The notes beneath the pieces were generated by a model. It saw only the letters and a program-made list of their open reading frames with translations, made no database searches and was not told the DNA's origin. A program made the translations under genes and the position numbers. A stretch of DNA of 64,000 bases from Oikopleura dioica (Eukaryota > Chordata > Appendicularia > Copelata > Oikopleuridae), in contig OU015569.1 of the NCBI GenBank assembly GCA_907165135.1, positions 9,424,501 to 9,488,500 of the forward strand. Direction: 5' to 3'. Below, piece by piece: positions 23,601-35,694 of this stretch (the first letter of the stretch is position 1; each line of letters opens with the position of its first letter).

Positions 23601-23923
23601 TGATGATTATGACGGTAAAATCACGACGGCGATTCAACAAGTTTTATCGAATGCAACAGATAAATCTTTCCAGTTATCTCGTCATTACGCCTCCTATATA
23701 ACATCACTTGGGAGTTGCTCGGTGACTTTACAGTCATGAAAATAGAAAACTAATTTAATTTAAGGATATCTACGGGGAATACCAAGAGAGTGTAGACTTT
23801 CTTTGCTCAAAAGTATCGCATGCTGTGAATCTTTTCTGGATTTCTCTCGGCTGGGCGTCAATTATCATTATCATCATGATTATTTTTGGACATAAGTTTC
23901 AAAAAGCGGACGTATTCTGGTAG
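20627..23923 (+). CDS. Prominin-like multi-pass membrane glycoprotein
   Basis: The start at 20627 gives an acidic, Ser/Glu-rich N-terminal region of about 130 residues. Then come a membrane segment (TKIFGIVISCLVVILALLFV), a short loop, a second (KFIVFIVFITFLAVCVPLAG) ending in a Cys-containing cytoplasmic turn (CICKTC), a third (VFYSTILIIFIGIVAERIV), a large extracellular helical loop with many N-glycosylation sequons (for example NYT, NLT, NKT, NGS), two more (around 22610-22690 and 22800-22870), a second large loop and a final segment (NLFWISLGWASIIIIIMIIF). This TM1-TM2-large loop-TM3-TM4-large loop-TM5 plan with CQGL after the fourth core span is that of prominins (CD133), cholesterol-binding proteins of membrane protrusions. 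The extra first span may be a signal anchor or a cleaved signal. The long acidic cytosolic head is unusual. About nine introns; exon edges approximate. Stop at 23921-23923. Confidence 0.8.
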
Positions 23924-24316
23924 ATTAAACGTGACTGCAACTCTTTCAAATAAATAAAACATAAACAGTTGTGAAAAAATTGAAATCTTTGATTTTAGAC
24001 ACCTTATCAGAGTCATTAAAAGGAGTCACTGTGGATCTTAACACTTGATCATATTGTGTGACAATCGAAAAGCGCACTTTTTGAGGAGCAAGAGAAAAGA
24101 AGCTCAAAAGGTAAGACGGTTTCGAGAGTAGCTCATATCGATCGATCGTCAGTCTTTCTTTATCCTGATCGTAGCGAAATTTTGAAGATTTTTCGGAAAT
24201 CTGAAAAGTTTTCATGGAGGATATCGCTGACTTCTGACCACTGATACCCTATCACAGAATAGGTCTATCAAGTTTGAATATCCACACGCTATTATCCATC
24301 TCTTTAAGATTCTGTC

Positions 24317-25088
24317 ATGAAGGTAAAAACACGCAAGCACAACAATTGTTGAAAATTCGTTGCAATTTTCACTTACTTTGGCTGAAAAATTGGCTCCTCA
24401 ATTTCTCGAGCGCTACTACTTTAAAAAAGCTCTTTCAAAAACGCATTCAACTCAATACAAATTATATCATTTCGCCTATTTTTAATAACTGCATGAGGAT
24501 CTCTACATTTTCAAATTATGACGTCAACATCTTCAAATGTATTTTCAAATTATTTTATGATTTTAATTTAGGAAAAAAGCAAAAGAGAAAGTATGCGATT
24601 CCGATCGAAGCTCTCAAAGGCCCAGTTGATGGAGAAGTATGACATTCTCAATCAAATTGAGCAAGACAAGAAGGTTGAAGTCGTCAAGGAAAAAGAGAAG
24701 AGCAACATTGACCTTTTCATCGACGATTGTCAATGTATCTTTCGGGAAACTTATTTGAGGTGATGCGTTTTAGGTATTTTGAAATCCGGAGAGCGACTCC
24801 AACGAAACGCGCGAAAGCTGCGAGAGATCGACCAAACTCATCTTGCGACCAAGAAATGGTACCAGAAGCAAGTCTCTCGTCGAGAGTGTTCATTCATCGG
24901 AACCTCCATGCACGAGATCCCTGAAGGTTAGTTAAATTTCCAGCTCACTTGTGGACAAAAGAACTCTAGAACAACAAAGCCTCCGAACGTTTGCACCTGC
25001 ACCACAGGGAGTCGACCCAGATCAATGGAGGAAATTCCAGCTCTTCAACAAATGGCAGGGAACCATCAAGAAGTCAACCGTTTTTTAA
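24317..25088 (+). CDS. Small basic coiled-coil protein, unidentified
   Basis: Exons can be joined: ATG AAG at 24317-24322, about 24572-24736, about 24773-24926 and about 24971-25088, giving about 145 residues. The middle is a charged helix (SKLSKAQLMEKYDILNQIEQ, KKVEVVKEKEKSN, GERLQRNARKLREIDQ), followed by KKWYQKQVSRRECSFIGTSM and a tail with DPDQWRKFQLFNKWQ. Coding is supported by the frame across three junctions, and an AATAAA follows the stop at about 25101. The family is not recognised. The first exon is tentative because its intron is about 250 bases, and the start may lie elsewhere. Confidence 0.6.
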
Positions 25089-25408
25089 GTAATTTTTGTG
25101 AATAAACAACGTCTGATTGATTTTTTTCTTGCTCTTATATTTTCAAGTTCTTCAAGGAAGTGATAAGTGGAATGACGAAATAGGTGTGTTACAATAAAAT
25201 AGTACATGAGATTGATTCAGAAAGGAAGATGGAAAACGCTGTCTCAGGAAATCTTCGAAAGCTTCCCTCTTTATTAGCATTTTTCTCTGGCTTGCTTTCT
25301 TTTTCGGCTTATCGCTCTTTCCTTGGCATTCTTCCTGCCAACGACGTGCTTGTAGGTCGTCTTTCTCGCTGGTCGAGAACCTAAATCATTTATTTCTTTA
25401 CCCATAGA
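25089..25408. other. 3' flank and intergenic DNA
   Basis: Contains the probable polyadenylation signal of the preceding gene and AT-rich DNA. The frame at 25184-25384 has no recognisable features. Nothing else is supported. Confidence 0.35.
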
Positions 25409-25418
25409 AATCTAAGTA

Positions 25419-25564
25419 CCTTCGCAGTACTTTTTCCAGCTCTTTGCTTCGTGAACGAAGAACTAACCCAAGAAACCTGTACCTCCCGGCAGGTCTCCGG
25501 GATTAGTTTCGACGAGGCTAGTCCGGTGAATCTATCAAAGCCCCAGGGACTACCGTTTGAAGCA
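25419..25564. ncRNA. Candidate structured RNA between convergent genes
   Basis: Five helices can be drawn within about 145 bases. They are AAGTAC-CTTCGCA-GTACTT (25421-25439); CTTCGT-GA-ACGAAG (25447-25460); a nested stem in which AACTAACCC (about 25461-25469) pairs with GGGATTAGTT (about 25499-25508); inside it ACCTG/CAGGT; and TAGTCC (about 25524) with GGACTA (about 25553). The GC content is well above the flanks and no protein frame covers it. It does not match the U1, U2, U4, U5, U6, SRP, RNase P or U3 features I know, nor a tRNA. It sits in the convergent gap between the coiled-coil gene and beta-tubulin. It could also be a degraded element. The strand is unknown because the helices exist on both. 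Confidence 0.4.
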
Positions 25565-25698
25565 TACTCAAATAATCTGAAATAAAAAACTGTTAGTAAC
25601 TGATAGTATAATTAAGAGTGGTCTTAATTATGCACAGGCAATGAAGGCATATGCGAGGGTCAGAAACATGTATGTCTCAGATGAATGAATGAGGAAGC

Positions 25699-27641
<1,943 letters not shown>

Positions 27642-27890
27642 GTCGAAGTTTTTTAGTGATCGGTGGGTGAAAAAGAGTTCTTTTGGTGGGGAAGAGGGGC
27701 CTTCCTTCTCGAAAAGAGTCTGAGTGGATGTCCACGGCGCGTTTCACTTTTTGAGCGCAGTAGGCGCGGCTCTGCAGCGCTACACCGTACGATTGTTTCA
27801 GTTAGATCCACGGGCGCTCCCGTTCTTTCGCTCCTCGACCTGCTTCCCTTCTCTCGCAAAGGCGACTTCGACCGTTTGAAACCCCGGCAG

Positions 27891-27896
27891 TATAAA
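27891..27896 (+). promoter_or_regulatory. TATA box, plus strand
   Basis: TATAAA lies 31 bases upstream of an ATG (27922) that opens a small frame. It faces away from the beta-tubulin gene, so the 280 bases between the two starts may be a divergent promoter. Confidence 0.45.
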
Positions 27897-27921
27897 ATCG
27901 GAATTGACAGTGAAAATCAGA

Positions 27922-28095
27922 ATGTTTAAAATAGGCAAGAGTCGCGTAGGCGGCCGAGGCACGAATCGACGCCGACTTCTTGGGCCTCGTGCCGTCGATG
28001 ACGCATTTGGATGCAGGAACGATCCATTGGCAGTAGATCGACTGGTCTTCTGCCTAAATGACAGTACTCTAAAAAGCGCCTACAAATCACTATAG
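27922..28095 (+). CDS. Small Arg-rich protein (candidate)
   Basis: A single-exon frame of 57 codons starts MFKIGKSRVGGRGTNRRRLL and ends with a TAG at 28093-28095. Support is a TATAAA 31 bases before the ATG, a base composition richer in GC than the flanks, and a divergent position relative to beta-tubulin. The short leader would be almost absent, which is unusual unless the transcript is trans-spliced. No family is recognised and it may be a chance frame. Confidence 0.3.
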   Translation: MFKIGKSRVGGRGTNRRRLLGPRAVDDAFGCRNDPLAVDRLVFCLNDSTLKSAYKSL

Positions 28096-28563
28096 ATGAA
28101 AAATAATTTCTTAGTTTACCACAAAAGGTTCTATGCTCACTAATTCATCGCGAAATTGGATTCTCGTTGTCTACAGAATTATCCATAGAAAGGAATAATC
28201 GCTTCGTTGAATAATTTACCGGCAGTAGACGTAGAAAGGAAAAACAGCTGGACGTAAAACTATCAGATTCATAAATTTCGAAGCGGTTTTCGATGGGAGC
28301 GATAAACGCGAGAAACGAGAGACGTTTTTTGTCCCCCCTCTTTTGTGACAGTTCCATGCAAAAGGGGCCCTTGCGTCAGGGATTTTATTGATCATGCGCT
28401 TCTGCATCTGCTCGTTGGCACGGAGTCGCACGGTGAAACAGAATACCGTGAACTTGGCGAGCTCGTTTGTGCAAAAATAGACACAATGGCACTTGGCTCC
28501 ACTGCTGGCCTCTTGAGAAACGAACACAAAAGTTTGACATTCTGTTACAGTTTATTCGCGGCT

Positions 28564-28793
28564 TTAGATTAGGTAGATGGAGTTTGCTTGCGAGTCCGCA
28601 CCAGTCAGCTGGTCGCAGCGTCCTTTCAGCTTCTTCAAAAGCTACACCATTCATGTCCATCAGAAGTTAGAAACTAACTTGTTACCTGTTTAGTGCTCAA
28701 TCGGAGTCGATCTAATGTATCCTGGGGTTTTTCATTATCCGGTGCCTCAAAGAGCTTTAGATTATAAAAATTCGAGATATCCACCTGTGCCAT
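28564..28793 (-). CDS. Small two-exon protein, unidentified
   Basis: Exon 1 (28793 to about 28686) encodes MAQVDISNFYNLKLFEAPDN and continues to STKQ. A 43-base GT-AG intron follows, and exon 2 (about 28642-28564) gives LLKKLKGRCDQLTGADSQ and a stop. The result is a 61-residue, helix-prone, charged protein. The frame across a short intron with good splice sites supports a gene. Its size is like small subunits of larger complexes, but I do not recognise it. It lies immediately downstream of the UNC79 gene on the same strand (stop of UNC79 at 28850, start here at 28793), a spacing of 57 bases that fits a polycistronic transcript. Confidence 0.6.
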
Positions 28794-28849
28794 GTTTCTT
28801 TCTAAGTTCGTGAATCTTTGCCGTATCGCTATAAGTAAATAATGTGGTG

Positions 28850-31800
28850 TTAATTAACAGAATCATTCTTACACTGACTAGGCCTGGAAGAAAGTCTAAA
28901 GAAGCCAGCCCAGAGATTGAAGAGGACAAGAAAGCTTTCAGAGTGAAACTGCTGCAGCGACTCTAGAACAGTCAGAAGGTGCGCTACGATGATTGTATTA
29001 ATCTCAGAAGAGCTTCCCGGGGATTTCGTTCCCATAAGCGCAAGCATCCCAGGAGTGACTTTGATCCAGAATGCAATGATATTCGCCTCTTTGTCCATTG
29101 TTTGGCAAATAATCTCAACGTAAATGGTCTTTTTGGCGGATTTCTAATTGAGTTATTGTAAGTTAAAATTATAACCAAAACTAAAGATAAAATGCGCAAT
29201 CCTACCACCCATGCGATCATAAAGCTGAAAGAATAAAAGAGAATTGATGACTGGTTGAGTTCGTTCGTAGAGTTCACACTTGGATATGCGGAGAATAAAT
29301 GACACATTCGGTCGCCGAGGGAGTTCTTAGTTGAAATTGTCTTCCGACGGTGGAAAAAATAGACTACCTGTAAGTCAAATGATATCGGCTCCCATCGCGA
29401 TAGAAGTGAATCTCGTGGCAGTGTGCAAAAATTTGTAAGGGCGCCAAGAAGGATCCAGTACTGCTCTTGGAAATGTCTCATTAGTTGAAGAACTTGTTCG
29501 CTGGATGCATCCAAGGTTGACAAACTCGAATTTCCTTGTCCCAGGCTGTCAGCTTTGATGAAGTTTAAGACTTGTCCGATGGCGACTTTTAACTCTACAA
29601 CGGTGGAGTTTCGAAGCAAAGCGTCGCTCAGTACCGTCGACGTGCCTAAAATAGAAAGAGGAGTAGCAATAGTTGATCCAATCGTCTTTTCTTCTTTAAC
29701 GCGATCCGAATCGGCAACGACGCATATGTCTTTTTCGTAAAGTAACTCTGTCAAATCTGAAGCAAGAGATTGGAATGGCGAAGTCAAGGAGGTCTTTTGC
29801 CGCTTTTCGGTGATTCGTTTTTCGTCTGATCCGAAAATATACTGCTCCACGTGCTGCTCAATCAGCCAGGTTGCTTCGTAATCAAAGAGAAGTATTTCAA
29901 TAAGCTTTCGAAAGGTTTATTCTGAGCGCCTAATAGCCTAACAAGTTATAATTTCAGAAACCTAGCTTGAAAAGAGCGCAGAAAGAAACAGATCGTCGGT
30001 TAAAAAAAATCCCCGCAAATGGAACAAGAATGAGCTTCTGGAAATTATGGCGCTCTCGGTCCTTTGAGGAGTACTTGTGAATAAGCCGAATAAGTTGAAT
30101 TAGCTCGTTGCTTTCGTAGTTTCCAGATTTTAGAGCGACGTTTATCGATTTCAGCGTTAAATCAATCGTCGGCTTGGGAACTAGATTATAAGGAGCGATC
30201 ATCTTCCATAAGGCCACAACTGCACCAAGCAGACCAATGTTGATATCTTTGTTTTCCGAGCATAACTGAACAAGTTTCGAAGCTTCTTGGTAATCCTCAT
30301 CGTGGCTTTTATTTTCGATATTTTCGTCAGAAACTATCTTTATTTTCTAATAATAAGAGCTTTTCCTGTTGCTTTATATTTTGACGTTGCCCGAAGTGCA
30401 TTTCGAAGCTTTCTAAATAGGCTTTGAAATTTCGCGCAAAGTTTGGGGATTTCAACGAGTCGCCGTCCCCATCGAGAAGCGTCACAATAAGTTCAGCTGG
30501 GCTAATGCCACGGTGATCCTTGAGAAGGAGAGTGTAACAAAGATGCGGTCTTCAACAAGTAATTCAAAGACCGCGGGGAGTATTTTGTGTCCTTTGAGAT
30601 GGAAGAGCACAGAGACGAGCAGTTGCCTTGGAATAATGGGAACATCGTCTCGTTGAACGAGCGTCACGAGAACATACAGAAGAGGATTTATGAAGCTGGC
30701 AGCTCGTTTAGTTTGCCTTCTTACGAATTCTGCCAAGCACGTCATCGCTAAAATGTAGACTTGATCTTCGAAATATTCCTTGACATGTCCGCAGACAATG
30801 CAATAGCCACTTTCTTTATCAACTTCAAAGAAGTCGCTCGTATTCAACAACTGAGTGACATCGTCGGAGATGTTCCTCGCTAGAAGAGGGCGACCCGGCT
30901 GTTCGCAGGTTTTGGCCGGGTAGTGCTGTACGCAAATGTACGCGGTGGTGGATTGCGTTCATCCCGATGGTAGATTTTGCGCAGGACTTTCAATTTTGAG
31001 AATTTATGTTCGTGCCCACGAACAAGCCCTCGCCCGAGTTTTCCGCGAGCATAGCCCTGAAGACCAACAGTTCTCCGTAGTATGCATTCGTGGATCGAGT
31101 TATGCAATGTCAGTAAAGTTATATGAAGGATTTTAGTCTGGAGATTAGTGTCGGCCATCGTAGTGAGATCATGCTTGTACAACGTAACAAGCAAGGATTC
31201 TAGCCAAGCACATCGAAGCTCTGGCTGAAGATGAATTAACGAGTAGGTCGGCATGTTGTCTCCTGTTGGATCCGACTCAGACGCAGAATACAACAGCAAA
31301 TTGAGAATGAATGACATCAGATGTCCAGATAGTTCGATGTTTGAATCCAGTATCTTCGGTAAATGAAGCAGAAACGGTGGAAACACAACACATTCGCGCA
31401 AATTTGTGGGTGAGAAATTTGAAGCGAATTGGCTTATATTCGTAAAACCAAAAGCACAATAAAGTGCTTAGAAAAGATGCGAAACTGTTTCGTGTCGACG
31501 TCACTATTATCTCCAGCAATGATAAAGCGACAAACACACCCAACGAGTTCTGTAAGAGTTATTTGGTCATTTTCTTCGATCGTAGTGCCTTGGTTGATGT
31601 CCATTTTTCGGCAATAGAGTAGCAGCCCGTCGGAATCCCATTGGGAGACTGTCGGTTTTCCATCGAAGTAGCGTAGTGCTGATTTGAAAAAGACGTTACG
31701 GGATAAAGCAGTTTTAGAGGGATGCAGAAATTTAGTCCGAGATCTTTGCAGACTTGTGCTTCTAAAATTGAATCAGTAGATATAAACATGATTAAGAGCT

Positions 31801-34800
31801 GTCTCACCTACTGAAAACAGAATGAGGCTTTGGTTGAAAAACCCCCAGTTCAACAATTTTGCATCGGGGCGAAGCAAATGAAGCTGCTCGATTCTTTTAA
31901 AAATGATGCAGCGATCACGAAGAATATTCCGATACTGAAACTCGAAGCAGGAACAGATCGCCAGAAGACTCTTTTTCGAAAATGTATCACATAAAAACTT
32001 GACTCTTCTGTTCAGCGAGGGAACTGGGGATGACGAAAGGTCCAGAAGAGCAAAAACGCAGTAACTAACTGCATAGCAAACAACTGGGCATCTTATGATT
32101 GCTGAAGGTTCGACATGTTGAAGCAAGGAAGCAAGCTTGTTTGCCAGATCAAATTGCTTTTCCCACGGTTGATTGAGATAACTTTCATCCACGAGCTGGA
32201 TAAACTCTTCTGGTGCGCGAAAAATGTAAATGTAGGAGAGCATAATCTTCGCAGCATGCTTCGACTCCCCATCATTCGAGCCTAGTTCCGTCCACAGCGT
32301 TCTGATAATATCTCGGTGATGCGTTGACAGAATATGTGATTCCGGAAGAGCGCGCAAATTTTCCAAAATCGAGGTCTTTGTTGTTATCATTTCTAGTAAA
32401 TGCCCAAATTGTTCAGCAACTTCTCCATTTTGGGAGTTCACAGTTTGCAAGACTTCTTGCGCTTCAGCGAAAAGCTGGAACCAGAGTTCAAAAACCCCGC
32501 GATTTGCCCGGGCACAGGCGGGCGCGGGCTCGGAATGGAAAAATGGTCGGGGGCTCAGGCGGGCGCGGGCACAAAATTGATGATGCTCGGGGGCTCAGGT
32601 GGGCGCGGGCCCGAAACTGAAGGTGCCCGCGGGCTTACGCGGGCGCGGGCGAGAAATTGAAGGTGCCCGCGGGCTCACGCGGGCGCGGGCCCTTGCCCTC
32701 CTGCTCGCGCCCGGCCGCGCCCGCGAGTAGAAAGTGACCAAATTTCAATCGGTATTTTCAGCTTCAATTCGATGACTTGAATAAGTTAACCGTCAAAAAA
32801 TATGCAAAAATGGTATAAAAAGTTCGAAAATTTGCGAAAATCTTGATTTAGACCAAATTTTGAGCCAATTTTAGGGGTTATTTTAAAAGAGAACTCTTTC
32901 ACGGGTTTCCGACAAAAGTCTCAATTTTTATTTAAAATTTCAAAGTTTTCGGCGAAAATTTCTTCTTCTCTTACGAAAACTGGCCGCGGCCTCTGACGGG
33001 CTCGGGCGCTTGAGCCCGCGAGGCCCGGGGGAGCAGGCGGGCAGCGTGCCCGCGCCCGGCCGGCCGCCGCTCCCCTGCCCGGGAGCCGAAAATTTTTGAA
33101 CTCTGGCTGGAACACGATTGTAGATGCTTCCGTATCGCCGCAGATATCTGTCTTTTTCTTGAAGAAAATGTCCCAAATAAGTTCGTTGATTAGTGCTAGC
33201 GTTGATGAGTGCCGATCCGAAATCGTGATTTCTGTTTTTAGCTGTTTTAGTGTTCGCAAGCAAATCTTGAGCAACACAACTGGCGGGAGACTTGACGAGG
33301 TGATTTTGATTTGATTATTCATAACAGAAAACATTGTATGAATCTGTGATTCTGTTGTTTCTGCGCTGTCCAATGCTTTTTCGAAGATCTTCTGTATGAT
33401 AGGAAGAGGGATGAAAACTGAGAGCCTGTTTACCGCAACTAAGTACTTTAGCGCCGTTGCAATGTTTGTGGACTGGAGAAATGACCAAATCTCGGCAAGG
33501 GAAAATGGCATGCTTACCAAGTCAGTGTCGAATAATTTCCATAGCGATTCTTCAAGAAGGCGTATTTTGAATTCCTTTGGGTATGTTATATCTATAAGAT
33601 CCTCGCAATAGAGAGGGATAGTTTTGTTCCAATCGTCGTGAGTAAGAAGTCCAAACGATCCTATCATTAGCAAGCTCTCTAGTCGGTTACAAAGCTTCGT
33701 GGGAGTGTCTTCATCTGACTCCCAATATCCAAGCCTCTGCATCTCGGGCGGAGGCGAAGGATGCAGTGACAGAAGAAATGATTTGGCGAAATGCTTCTTG
33801 TATTCCTTAACCCACGGTAAAAGAGTCTGATTTTTCAAGTTGTCGACGACTAAATCGTTTCCCGTTGCATCAGACGAGACTGTCCGAGTTGTGTAGAGAA
33901 AGTTACAAATAACTGAGAATATATTGGAAAGATGAGCGTGAGGCGCCGAAGGATGAACAGGAGCTAGTTGTGCTAATAACGACGTTCCATACACGGCAAA
34001 GAGTGTGTCTAAGGGTTCTAGAGCATGTTCAAACGTTTTTACAATGACCTCTACAATGAGGCTCGCATCGTCTTCGTTGAGGTCCCACGCAATTTTCGGC
34101 GGACATTGGAAATGTAAATCTTCGACTTTCCTAAGGTTGAAGCATTCTTTGCAGTATCTCACAGCGCGTGGGTACTGATAAATCGTGTACGAGCTTTGGG
34201 TTTCTTCATTAAAATTGGAGAGATTAGAATGTTGAGTACTAGAGCATTCTCGATTCTCACAATAGCGCGCTAAGTTTTTCATTGGACGGAATAAAAATAT
34301 AGTCGGCTCAAATTCTTCTTCTCCGTCTTGATAGCAAGTCTCACAGATATACAGCGGTGCTGGGATTTGTCCATAAGTAGACTCTGCTGCTGCCTTCCCG
34401 CTCAAGCAGATTCGAGTAGCCTTTTCACTGTGAGATGTGCAAAGACTGCTTTGACAAGGTATCTGGTTCCAAAATGGAAACTGAGTTTCCAGGTTAAACC
34501 CAGGGTAAAAGCCATAAAAGAGCGACGGAAAATAGTGAAAAACCATGGGCAAGACCTCCGATCGAACGTTCGGCCAACCATAAGCAATCAATTGGAATAG
34601 ATCTCGCCATATGTAGTCGCGCTGCTGCATGAGTATTTCGACGGCTTTGTAGAGGGAACTGGGTAAATTGAGATAAACTATCGTCGTCAATAGTTTCGGA
34701 ATTACGGCGTCGATAACGTGGTTACAAGTTTCTTCGGATTTCAGGCGAAGTAGGAGCACCGGGAGAACCAGATCCAGCGTGTGGCTTAAAACGAACTCCA

Positions 34801-35070
34801 CCTTATAGTTTTGGTTGAGCATGGCATCAAGAAAGAGGAGAAGTTCTGTCAGTTGAGCTGGACGCAAGAATAGAAGAGCAGAATGAACACATTCGAAGAG
34901 ACTCTCGTGTAGGGCTTCGAAACTTTTTTCATCTTCGTCTGGTGAATATGATCATCTGCTGAGCAGCACTTTTCAGCTTTTGGCAGCTGGCTAATCAGAC
35001 CGCGAAGTACTTCTACAACAAAGTCTATATTGTATCCTTTCATTTCCACTTCTCCTTGGTTATTTATCAT
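28850..35070 (-). CDS. UNC79: UNC79 homologue, NALCN channel-complex subunit, interrupted by a TIR element
   Basis: A long minus-strand gene. The N-terminal exon lies at 35070-34950 or so, then a 600-codon exon (about 34900-33107) carries the family's features: AYGWPNVRSEVLPMVFHYFP, the Cys-rich CENRECSS and RAVRYCKECFNLRK segments, LGYWESDEDTPTKLCNRLES and LFDTDLVSMPFSLAEIWSFL. Helical-repeat exons continue to 28850 and end in IAFWIKVTPGMLALMGTK and a C-terminal helix region. UNC79 and UNC80 hold and regulate the sodium-leak channel NALCN in neurons. The predicted protein is about 1,750 residues, shorter than the ~2,600 of vertebrates. At 32481-33106 a GC-rich element splits the coding sequence; without it the frame runs directly from STIVFQ to LFAEAQEVLQ. 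The exact start at 35070 is tentative. Confidence 0.85.
32481..33106. mobile_element. GC-rich TIR element inside UNC79 coding exon, TSD CTGGAA
   Basis: The element starts CCAGAGTTCAAAAA and ends with its inverted complement TTTTTGAACTCTGG. The flanking 6-base CTGGAA is present at 32475-32480 and 33107-33112. The left half carries a tandem array of units of about 42 bases around GCGGGCGCGGGC, the middle (about 32740-32950) is AT-rich, and the right end is again GC-rich. There is no transposase frame. Deleting one TSD plus the element restores a continuous UNC79 frame. On the minus strand, an AG (in the TSD) ends the element, and a GA (33103-33102, inside the TIR) or a host GT (33115-33114) could serve as donor while keeping the frame. 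Confidence 0.9.
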
Positions 35071-35694
35071 AATACGATTTTATATAAAATCTATTGTTTT
35101 AAGAAAACCAAAGCCTTCAGGAACATGAGATAAACCGACAAGGGCTTTGCTTAGGAATTTAATCTTGTGAGTGAGCGAACTTTTGTGATTATCATTATCC
35201 AAGGAGAACTCTTCTCTGATATTTTTTTCACAAAAAGTTATGCAATTGAATCAAATGATATGTAAATTAGCTGAATTCATGAAAAAAACGGCCCTGAATT
35301 CATCCAAATTGACTTCTGCTCTTTGGTAGAAATGAACAAGGCCATCTAGCTTTTCTCTAAATAACTCTAGCTTACTCATATGAAAATAAGAAATTGTTCT
35401 TTCCCTCAGCCATGTGTGCCTAAATCCGAAAGCCGTCGGTGTTAATTGGGTTTCGCATCCAGGATCGATTCCCCTGATCTTTGCACCAACATATTGAGCT
35501 ATCTAATTGCTCTTTTAATGAACCCGCATAGCGATTTGATAATTTGAAAGAAGAACTATATTAAAGCTCGCTCTTTCTCTCCAAAATACGCTCACTGCAA
35601 ACTGCAAGTCCAAGTTTTTCGCCGTTGGAATAATCAATTCAAGAGCAGGTGAAGCTGCTTGTGTCGTCATCAATTTTGCATTGTAAAGCGCTCA
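35071..35694. other. Intergenic region between divergent genes
   Basis: Separates the UNC79 start (minus) from the chondroitin synthase start (plus). It is AT-rich, with a TATA-like CTATATTAAAG around 35549-35560, and no supported gene. Confidence 0.4.

Noticed and set aside
25419-25564. Y RNA, SRP RNA or snRNA identity for the structured region
   Set aside because: A short GGCTAGTCCG resembles a Y RNA start, but the rest does not fit, and no SRP or snRNA motifs are present; it is left as unassigned.
28216-28527. Minus-strand 103-codon frame
   Set aside because: It lies downstream of the two-exon small gene and has no domain; probably its 3' untranslated part.
32324-32660. Plus-strand Gly/Arg-rich frames
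   Set aside because: They are produced by the GC-rich tandem repeats of the element inserted into UNC79.
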